From Thermomicrobium sp. 4228-Ro (lineage in GTDB: Bacteria; Chloroflexota; Chloroflexia; Thermomicrobiales; Thermomicrobiaceae): a stretch of 64,000 nt of DNA. The stretch spans positions 930,001-994,000 of the forward strand of contig NZ_JAPFQM010000001.1 of NCBI RefSeq assembly GCF_026241205.1, written 5' to 3'. Below are positions 54,380-61,850 of this stretch, one piece after another (position 1 is the stretch's first letter; every line of letters starts with the position of its first letter). The position numbers and the translations under genes were made by a program. Below the pieces are notes generated by a model. The model had not been told where the DNA came from, ran no database searches, and worked only from the letters and a program-made list of their open reading frames with translations.

Positions 54380-54955
54380 CGACCGCTCGGCAGGCCGCGC
54401 CCGGTCGGACACCCCGCACCCCCGGCTCGCTGGCGCTCACCACCCCACGTCCGCGTCTTCCATTGTCGGGGCGCGGCGTGCCGCGCCCGAACGTCCGTCC
54501 GTTCCCGGGCCTGACGGCCCGGCCGGGTCGGGCACGCCCGACCCGATCGGGTCACGCACGCGTGACCCCTACAGGGATGTCGGTGGTCTTGCACGCCGGT
54601 GGGCGATGGGCAGGCGACCGTCGACGATCGGCCGCGCCCGGACGTCCGTTGTAGGGGCGACGCGTGCGTCGCCCGTCCGCGCCGCAGGCGCGGGAACGTG
54701 GCGGGTTTCCCGGGCCTCGCGGCCCGGCCGGGTCAGGCACGCCTGACCCGAAGGGTCACGCACGCGTGACCCCTACGGGGATGACGGTGGTCTTGCACGC
54801 CGGTGGACGTGCCATCGGCGACCGTCGCCAACCGACCATACCCGGTAGGGGCGACGCGTGCGTCGCACGTTCGGACACCCCTCACCCCGCCTCGCTGGCG
54901 CTCGGCACCCCCTCTCCCGCACGGTGCGGGCGAGGGGGCCGGGGCGCGGGTGGTC
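54380..54955. repeat. Repeat block between lactonase and terminase genes
   Basis: No gene. Modules: GGGCGCGGCGTGCCGCGCCC (54468-54487), GGGCCTGACGGCCCGG module (about 54507), GGGTCGGGCACGCCCGACCC (54525-54544), GGGTCACGCACGCGTGACCC (54549-54568), then GGGCGACGCGTGCGTCGCCC (54655-54674), GGGTCAGGCACGCCTGACCC (54730-54749) and GGGTCACGCACGCGTGACCC (54753-54772), and at the end a CCCCTCTCCCGC...GCGGGCGAGGGG hairpin. Two composite units of about 200 bp can be seen in tandem. Confidence 0.8.
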
Positions 54956-56425
54956 TCACCGCCCGCGGGCGACGCGCGGGCGCCAGTCCTCCTCGTCCAG
55001 CAGCGCCGCCAGCGCCGCGCTCACCGCCAGGTCGTCGTGCGGCTCGCCCCACCAGCGCAGCAGCCGGCCCGGCCCCGGCGCGACCACCGACCGCAGGCTG
55101 GCCAGCTCGGCCAGGAACGCCTCGCCGAGCGCCGCCAGGTCTCCCGGCGTCGCCGCGTCGACCGCGTAGTCCCGGTACCGCCCGCTCTCGACCAGCCCGA
55201 CGAACGCCCAGCCCAGCTCCGACTTCACCCGCGGCGAGAAGACGACCCGCCGCACCCGCTCCCCCAGCGTGTGCTCGAGGAAGGCGGCCAGTCCCGCCCC
55301 CACCCCGCTCGCGTCGACGACCACCCGCTCGGCCCGCCAGGCGCGCGCCAGCTGCACCAGCGCCTCGTGCTGCCGCACCTGCCGCGCTCCCACCCAGCGG
55401 GCCCGCCAGACCGCTTCGTAGCGCGGCAGCGTTCCCGGCACCACCCGCACCACGGTCAGCGCGGTCGCGTCGCGCCGGGCACCGGGATCGTCGCGCAGCT
55501 CCCCGGCGCTCGCCTCGTCCTCCCCCGCCACGTCGACCGTGAGCGCGTAGCGCTCGCCGGCGCGCGGCGCCAGGAGCGCCGGGTGGTCGCCGCGCACCAG
55601 CGCCAGCCGCTCCGGCGGGAAGAGCCGACCCTCCCCGGCCAGCTCCTCCAGCCCGTACTCGGTGCGGACGAACGGGTGCCCGGCCCCCAGCTGCGCCACC
55701 CGCTCGCGCACGTGGTCGCCGTAGGCCGGGAGCTCGGCCGCCACCGCCGTCCAGGGCACCCGCCAGACGCGCCGCTGCCCGTCCTCCCGCTCGAGCGCGG
55801 TGAGGTACCGCAGCTCGCGGGCCAGGAGCGAGTCGCTCCCCCAGGGCGTCCCCAGGTAGAGCGCCGGTGCACCGGTCGAGGCGGCCATCGGCGCGAAGGC
55901 GCTGTCCCAGCGGTCGGGCGCGATGTCCTGCGCCTCGTTGGCGACCAGGAGCAGCGAGGCGGTCAGCCCCCGCACGTTGGCGCTCGGCCCGGCCGACGCG
56001 TAGCGCACCACCGCGCGCCCCAGCGCCACCCGCGCGCCCGCCACCTCCGGCGCGAGCCCCAGCCCGGCCAGGAGCGTCGCCAGCCGCGGCGCAGCCAGCA
56101 CCGCCAGCAGCCGCTCGCGGGCCAGCGTACCCTGCGGCCGCCAGGAGGGGAGCGCCACCACCACCTCGCCGCCCCGGCGGTGGAAGCGCAGGAGGAGCCA
56201 GGCCAGGAGCTGGGCCAGCGCCTCGTCCTTGCCCGACTGCCGGCTGAAGAGCCAGAGCTGGGCGTGCGGCCCGCTGCGGTCACCGCGGGCGCGGGCCAGC
56301 ACCATCGCGGCAGCCGCGGCGACCGGCCCCGCCTGGTAGCCGCGCAGCGCGCGCTCGGGCAGGAGCAGGCGCGAGAAGCCGAGCGGGTCGCCGAGCACCC
56401 GGCGCAGGAGCGCCCGGGCCGTCAT
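54956..56425 (-). CDS. Phage terminase large subunit
   Basis: A 489-residue protein overlapping the preceding gene by ATGA. The ATPase motor has a Walker A-like LFSRQSGKDEAL (compare RQNGKNE of actinophage terminases) and a Walker B-like LLLVANEAQDI, with GTPWGSDS as likely motif III. The nuclease half has ALTVDVAGEDE, VVVDASGVGAGL and HDDLAVSAALA, the three acidic clusters of the RNase H-like fold. It would package and cut phage DNA. Apart from a portal gene and a small membrane protein no phage genes are near, so this is a remnant or a domesticated set. All sites look intact. Confidence 0.88.
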   Translation of the reverse strand: MTARALLRRVLGDPLGFSRLLLPERALRGYQAGPVAAAAAMVLARARGDRSGPHAQLWLFSRQSGKDEALAQLLAWLLLRFHRRGGEVVVALPSWRPQGTLARERLLAVLAAPRLATLLAGLGLAPEVAGARVALGRAVVRYASAGPSANVRGLTASLLLVANEAQDIAPDRWDSAFAPMAASTGAPALYLGTPWGSDSLLARELRYLTALEREDGQRRVWRVPWTAVAAELPAYGDHVRERVAQLGAGHPFVRTEYGLEELAGEGRLFPPERLALVRGDHPALLAPRAGERYALTVDVAGEDEASAGELRDDPGARRDATALTVVRVVPGTLPRYEAVWRARWVGARQVRQHEALVQLARAWRAERVVVDASGVGAGLAAFLEHTLGERVRRVVFSPRVKSELGWAFVGLVESGRYRDYAVDAATPGDLAALGEAFLAELASLRSVVAPGPGRLLRWWGEPHDDLAVSAALAALLDEEDWRPRVARGR

Positions 56426-56717
56426 CCCCGCTGCGTCGAGAGCTCGCGCCGCAGGAAGCGGGCGGTCTCGTAGGCGCCGCTCGCCCCCAGGCCCAGCAGC
56501 AGCGTGGCCACCGCCCAGCGGGCGAACGGCGCGAGCTGCGGCAGCACCGGCGCCGCCTCGGCCAGCGCCGCGACCAGCCCGGCCGCGACCAGGGTCGCCA
56601 GCGGCGCGTAGCGCACCGGCATCCCGGCCCGCTTGGCCGCCTCGACCAGGAGCGGCACCAGCACCACGGCGGGCACCCCGCCACGGCCAGTGTCTCGACG
56701 AACGTCCCTCCGACCAT
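56422..56717 (-). CDS. Small two-helix membrane protein, holin-like, probably frameshifted
   Basis: The best start is ATG 56717, five nt after AAGGAGG; it reads MVGGTFVETLAVAG and then leaves the good frame. The adjacent frame gives VPAVVLVPLLVEAAKRAGMP through two hydrophobic helices to LSTQRG and a stop overlapping the terminase start. The switch falls on four C at 56676-56679 (plus strand); one more base joins the parts into 98 residues. Alternatively GTG 56676 starts an 84-residue product without a ribosome binding site. Size, two helices and the charged tail resemble a holin or a small phage membrane protein. Homopolymer error or true mutation. Confidence 0.5.
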
Positions 56718-56769
56718 CGCGACCTCCTTCCGTCGTGGAAAACCGCAGGACGGCAGCCCCTGCGCGCCC

Positions 56770-57580
56770 GCGGCCCGCGCCCGTTCCGTCGGGGTCACGC
56801 GGGCGTGACCCGCTGAGCCCCCCCTCGCACCCCCGCCTCCCTCTCCCGCGCGGTGCGGGAGGGGGTGCCCGAACGTCCCGGAGGGGTCAGGCGTGCCTGA
56901 CCCGTCCGGCCCGGGAGGGCCCGGGAACGGACGTTCGGGCGCGGCACGCGTCGCCCCTACACGGAAAAACGGGCGACGCACGCGTCGCCCCTACTACGGA
57001 CGTTCGGGCGCGGCCAATCGTCGACGGTCGCCGGCCCATCGCCGACTCCCACCCCGAGATCACGGTCGTCCCCGTAGGGGTCGGGCGTGCCGACCCGTCC
57101 GGCCCGACAGGGCCGGGAACGTGGCCACCGTCCCGCGCCTGACGGCGCGGACGGGCGACGCACGCGTCGCCCCTACAGTGTTACAGGGCGCGGGACGGTG
57201 TGCCGACCGTGAACGATCGTCGGTCGCGGTCGCCGTCTTAACCGGCCGTTTTCCCGTAGGGGTCAGGCGTGCCTGACCCAGCCGGCCCGACAGGGCCGGG
57301 GAACGTGGCCACCGTGCCGCGCCTGACGGCGCGGACGGGCGACGCACGCGTCGCCCCTACAGGGTTACAGGGCGGGGACGGTGTGCCGACCGTGAACGAT
57401 CGTCGGTCGCGGTCGCCGTCGGTACCCGCCGTTTTCCCCGTAGGGGTCAGGCGTGCCTGACCCGCTGAGCCCCCCTCACCCCCCGACCCCCTCTCCCGCG
57501 GTGTGCGGGAGAGGGGGTGCCGAGCGCCAGCGCGGCGGGGGTGAGGGGTGTCCAGCCGGGCGACGCACGCGTCGCCCCTA
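56770..57580. repeat. Repeat block splitting the phage remnant
   Basis: No gene. It begins with a GGGTCACGCGGGCGTGACCC module (56794-56813) and a CTCTCCCGCGCGGTGCGGGA hairpin. Several GGGCGACGCACGCGTCGCCC copies follow (for example 56972-56991, 57153-57172, 57337-57356 and 57559-57578), with GGGTCAGGCGTGCCTGACCC in between. The last copy supplies the stop codon of the portal gene. Confidence 0.8.
57074..57439 (+). repeat. Tandem duplication of a 182-184 bp repeat unit
   Basis: Two near-identical units begin GTAGGGGTC at 57074 and 57256; a third start is at 57440. Each contains the GGGCGACGCACGCGTCGCCC module and the unique run GTGTGCCGACCGTGAACGAT. A few substitutions separate them. Confidence 0.85.
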
Positions 57581-58888
57581 CTACGGACGTTCGGGCGCGG
57601 CCAGGGCCGCCTGCTCGGCCGCCACCCGCGCCAGCTCCGCCTCGGGGTCGAGCGCCCCCAGCTCGCGCGCCGCCGTCAGGCGCGAGCGGATCCCGGCGCC
57701 GACCAGCGCCACCTGCACCCGGGCCGCCCGCTCCTCGTCGACCGGCAGCACCGGCCCCCACACCACCTCCACGCCGCGCGCCCCGCCGAAATCGGCCCCG
57801 CCGAACCGCTCCAGGAGGTCGAGCACCCGCCAGGCGCGCTGCCGGAGCGCCCGCTCCCAGCTGCGCCGCTTGCGCTCCACCTTGTGCACCAGCGGCTGCA
57901 GCTCCAGCTCGAGCGCCGCGCCGGAGAGGTCGCGCCCCTGGTCGCCGAAGGCGGCCCGCGGCACCTCGGCCAGGTCGTGCAGCACCTGGAAGAGCAGCCG
58001 CACGTACTCCAGGTGCAGCGCCACGCCGCCCCCGCTCAGCATGTCCAGGAGGTAGGCCCGGCTCCCCTCCGGCAGCTCCCAGACCGCCCCCTCCTCGGCC
58101 CGGATCCCCTCGCTGGCCGTCACGTTCTCCAAGACCACGATCGGGTTGCCGGAGACCTGCAGGATGCGCGAGAGCACCGTCAGCCGCCGGTTCAGCTCGC
58201 GGCAGACGTCCAGGAGGTCGGCCAGGTCGCTCTCGCCCCACACCCCGCCGGGCGACGGGGTGTTCGGCACCAGGACGTAGGGGATCCAGCCGTAGGGGTT
58301 CTCCCCCGCGTGGAGCGTCTCCCCCGCCACCACCAGCCGGTAGGTGGCGTCCGTCCACTCCTCGCGCACCGTCACCCGACCGTCGGGGCCGAGCCCCGGC
58401 AGCGCCACGCCGTAGACCTGCTCGACCGCCCCGGCGGCCAGCGGGTACTCGTGGGCCAGGGCCACCAGCTCGCGCGGGTCGTCGGGGCGCGCCGCCACCA
58501 CCAGCTGGGCCGGGTCGACCGTGGTCAGGCGGGGGCGCCGGCGGGCGGCGTCCCAGGTCACCTTGAAGGCGGCGTCGCCCAGCACCGCGGTGTCGAGGGC
58601 GGCGGCGTAGTCCAGCCCGTGCCAGTCGTCCTCGGTCGCCAGCTGGGCCAGCGCCCGCTCGGCGGCCGGCGAGTCCGGCACGCTGTAGCGCACCGGGCGG
58701 GAGAAGAGGACGCTGGTGACCTTGCGCACCAGGGCGCGGGCGTAGTTGAGGGTGAGGCGCGTCTCGCCCGGCCGGGGGCGCGCGTCCCACTGGCGGCCGT
58801 CCCAGAAGGCCAGGTAGTCGCGGTAGCGCGCCCAGCGGGCGCGGTCGGCAGCGGTCGGCTCGAGTCGCGTCGCCAGCTCCACGGTCAC
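57581..58888 (-). CDS. Phage portal protein (SPP1 gp6-like)
   Basis: GTG 58888 is preferred with GAGGGG upstream; the frame is open further, but that DNA holds palindromes and a promoter for the opposite strand. The 435-residue protein has the portal pattern: RYRDYLAFWDGRQWDARPRP, LNYARALVRKVTSVLFSRPV, ENPYGWIPYVLVPNTPSPGG, and a long helical stem with LEYVRLLFQVLHDLAEVPRA and SGAALELELQPLVHKVERKR. It would form the dodecameric DNA channel of a capsid. Its TAG stop lies in the first intergenic repeat module. It is separated from the terminase gene by about 0.86 kb of repeats. Confidence 0.85.
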   Translation of the reverse strand: MTVELATRLEPTAADRARWARYRDYLAFWDGRQWDARPRPGETRLTLNYARALVRKVTSVLFSRPVRYSVPDSPAAERALAQLATEDDWHGLDYAAALDTAVLGDAAFKVTWDAARRRPRLTTVDPAQLVVAARPDDPRELVALAHEYPLAAGAVEQVYGVALPGLGPDGRVTVREEWTDATYRLVVAGETLHAGENPYGWIPYVLVPNTPSPGGVWGESDLADLLDVCRELNRRLTVLSRILQVSGNPIVVLENVTASEGIRAEEGAVWELPEGSRAYLLDMLSGGGVALHLEYVRLLFQVLHDLAEVPRAAFGDQGRDLSGAALELELQPLVHKVERKRRSWERALRQRAWRVLDLLERFGGADFGGARGVEVVWGPVLPVDEERAARVQVALVGAGIRSRLTAARELGALDPEAELARVAAEQAALAAPERP

Positions 58889-59353
58889 CCCCTCGCGGCC
58901 TCCGGCACGTGTCCCCTTCCACGGAAGGACACGCCGCGCGACCGGCGGAGGCGGACAGCGCCCGGCGGCTCGAGCAGGGGGCCGGGGCGGGCCAGCGCCC
59001 GCATGTCCGTCGAACGTCGGACATGCCGGAGCCGCATGTCCGTCATTCGTCGGATACCGGCGAGCCGTGCCGATCACTAGAATGGGGTCGACGACCGAAC
59101 GAGCGGGACGGTTCCTCCGCGGGAGGAGGTGAAGCCGACCGATCGGTGTCGCCCTGGCTGCCCAGGGATGGAGCGCGACGTCCGCAGTATCCGCGCGGGG
59201 CGGCCCAGGGAGGGAGTGGGCACATTCCGTCGGGTGTGGACCGCACCGGGGGTCGTGGGGTGCGGAGGCACTGGTGCGTACTCCGGTCGGCTCCGTGCGG
59301 TGCGGGACGATTTCGTGCACGGTCGTGCGGTGCGAAACGAAAGGAGGGTCTCC
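58889..59353 (+). promoter_or_regulatory. Promoter region and long leader of the surface-protein gene
   Basis: Two copies of the TGTCCG...CGGA palindrome lie at 59003-59024 and 59036-59057, 33 bp apart. TAGAAT at 59078-59083 is a good -10 box. The transcript would have a leader of about 265 nt before GTG 59354, rich in G and able to fold. The ribosome binding site AAGGAGGG is at 59341-59348. Confidence 0.5.
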
Positions 59354-61141
59354 GTGGCTGAACGGTTTCGCAGTCGGGCACGCCTCGTCCGGTAGTTGGT
59401 CGCGCTCGCGCTCGTGGTGAGCGGCCTGGCCGGGCTCGCCGTCACCCCAGCCAGCGCGGCGTCGACGATCACCGTCGGACCGGATGTCCGGAACGGGTAC
59501 GACACGAACGATGGCTGCTCGCTCGAGGAGGCGTTCGTCCTGATCCTCGTCCTCCAGGTAGGTGGTTCGGAGACGAACGATTGCGGGAGCACGAGCAGTC
59601 TTTCCTGGCCGGTCACGGTCTCGCTCGCGCCGAATTACACCTATACGATTAGCGACGTGGACGAGCTCCCCTGGAGCCGGACCGACACTGCGTTCCCCGA
59701 GTTGAGCGGGAGTTCGACCGACGTCACCATCCAGGGCAATGGGGCGACGATCGAACGGGCGTCCTCGGCCACGGACGACTTCCGCTTCTTCTACGTGTCG
59801 AACGGCGCGCGGCTCGCGCTGAGCGGCCTCACCCTGGTGAACGGTGACGTGCGCTTAGAGCTAACGTCGCGCGGTGGGGCTATCTACGCGGACGATGCCC
59901 GACTCTCGATCGCGAGCAGCACGTTCAGCGACAACTTCGCCGACGAGGGCGGGGCGGTCTACACCGAGTTCGGCACCCAACTCTCGATCGCCAACAGCAC
60001 GTTCAGCAACAACTACGCCGGCGAGGGCGGGGCGGTCTACGCCGGGTCCGGCACCCAACTCTCGATCGCCAACAGCACGTTCAGCCGGAACGTTGCGAAC
60101 AACGGGGGCTGGGGTGGAGCGATCTACACCTACGGGCAGCTGTCCATCGTGGACAGCACCTTTGCCGACAACTGGGCCGACGAGGGCGGTGCGATCTACG
60201 TCAGCGCTTCCGCCCCGCAGGTCACGATTTCCGGGAGCACCTTCACCGGCAACACTGCCCTCGAGGGCGGGGCCGTCTACGCGGCGAGCGACTTCTCTGT
60301 CACCAACACGACCTTCAGCGGGAACAGCACGACGAGTCCGGACAGCGGCAGCGCCATCTATCTGGCCAACAACGCGACCGCTGACCTCGCCTTCGTCACC
60401 TTCGCCGACCACACCGGTTCTGCAACGCTCGCGGTCGGGTACAGTGAAGCCGGTACGTTCCGCCTCAAGAACGTCGTCCTGGCCGACCCGGACGTGGACG
60501 AATGCGAGAACGACCCCGCTCTCACCGTCCAGACCGCCGGTGTCGTCCTGGCCGACGACAGCTCCTGCTCCGGCGCGACGGTCGTCCCCACCCTCCGCTC
60601 GACGCTCGGGCCGCTCGCCAGTAACGGCGGGCCGACACAGACGCACGCGCTCCTTCCTTCCTCCCCGGCCATCGGTGCCGTCCCGAGCGGTGCCTGCACC
60701 GACTGGGACGGCAACGCCGTCACGAGCGACCAGCGCGGCCAGCCGCGCCCCAACCCCAGCGGTTCCCCCTGCGACGCCGGCGCCTACGAGAGCGACCTGG
60801 GCCCGCCGAGCGGCGGCATCGACCTCCTGGTGACCGGCCTCACTGTCCGCAAGCAAGGACGCCTCACCTGCGCGACGGCCACCGTCAAGAACCAGGGGAG
60901 CGCCCCCGCGCCCAGCACCAGCCTCCGCCTGGCCCTCTCCTTCACCGCGAGCGGCGGCACCCCGGTGGCCACCAGCAGCGTCCCCGCCCTCGGCCCGGGC
61001 AGCACGGCGACGCTCACCCGCTGCCTGAGCCTGCCCAACGACACCCGCCAGTGGCTGGTCGCCACCGTCGATCCCTCCAACACGGTCGCCGAGACGGACG
61101 AGACGAACAATACCCGCGCTGTCCGCTTCCGCTTCCGCTGA
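59354..61141 (+). CDS. Secreted right-handed beta-helix protein with CARDB domain; amber codon in the signal peptide
   Basis: The best ribosome binding site (AAGGAGGG) serves GTG 59354, which reads MAERFRSRARLVR, then TAG at 59393-59395, then LVALALVVSGLAGLAVTPAS A. Together they make a perfect signal peptide (charged start, hydrophobic core, ASA cleavage). Translation could restart at TTG 59396 directly after the stop, giving 582 residues without the charged part. The mature part has polymorphic-membrane-protein-like beta-helix repeats (GGAIYADD, LSIANSTFSNN, EGGAVYAGSG) and a C-terminal CARDB-like domain (LLVTGLTVRKQGRLTCATAT). It is an extracellular adhesin-like or surface protein. The stop may be a mutation, an error or a translational control. 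Confidence 0.75.
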
Positions 61142-61149
61142 GCGCGTCG

Positions 61150-61177
61150 GCGCCCGGGGAGCCCGCTCCCCGGGCGC
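61150..61177 (+). terminator. Hairpin after the beta-helix gene
   Basis: A perfect 12-bp stem (GCGCCCGGGGAG with its complement) and a 4-nt loop, 9 bp after the stop. There is no T run, so termination would be inefficient or Rho-assisted. Confidence 0.5.
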
Positions 61178-61209
61178 GCTCAGGTCATGCGAAGAGAGGA
61201 GAGGGTGCG

Positions 61210-61752
61210 ATGATCGACGACACCACGGTGCGAACGGTGGAGCAGGCGCTCCCCACGCTGGTGCGCGCCACCCTGGAGCAGCCGGTTCCCCCGGACGTCG
61301 CCGAGCGCCGGTTGGGATAGGCGCTCGCCCTGGCGCGCCTGGAGGCGCAGCTCGCGACCGAGCCGCCCGAGCGCGGGCTCGGGCTCCTGGACGAGGGCCT
61401 CCCAGCCGTCACCCGCGGAGAGCGGATCGGCGACCGGCCGGCGGTGCGCGAGCTGCTCGAGCGTCTGCTGGAGCGCGTCTGCGCCCTCCTCCGGGCCGGC
61501 CAGCCGCTGGCCAGCGCGGTCGAGACGGCGCTCCGCGAGTTCTTCGACGAGATCCGGCGGCTCCTCGGCGCCCTGGCTGCCGGCGCGGTGGCTGCTGCGG
61601 TGGCCCCGGGGCTGGCCAAAGTGCTGCTCGCGGCGCTGGTCGCCTACCTCGTGGCCGTGGTCTACCGGGCGGTCACTGCTGGCCTGTGCGGCCCGCTGCC
61701 GGTGCCACCCGACCCGCTGCCGCCGCGGCCTGAACCGGCACCGGGCGCCTGA
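61210..61752 (+). pseudogene. Helical membrane-associated protein of unknown function, interrupted by an amber codon
   Basis: ATG 61210 follows GAGAGGAGAGGG. The frame reads MIDDTTVRTVEQALPTLVRA...AERRLG, then TAG at 61318-61320, then ALALARLEAQLATEPPERGL without another stop to 61752. The whole would be 180 residues: an amphipathic helical N-terminal region, a helical segment RELLERLLERVCALLRAGQP, two hydrophobic segments (about 120-155) and a Pro-rich tail. Compositional continuity across the TAG supports a single gene. I recognise no family. Proximity to the SBBP gene suggests joint transcription. Confidence 0.55.
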
Positions 61753-61850
61753 GCGGAGGCGCGCGGAGCCCCGCGTCCGCGGACCGGACCGAACTCGTCG
61801 GGGGTGCGGACTTGTCGGCACGGACGGTTCTTGAGGGAAGGAGGAACAGT

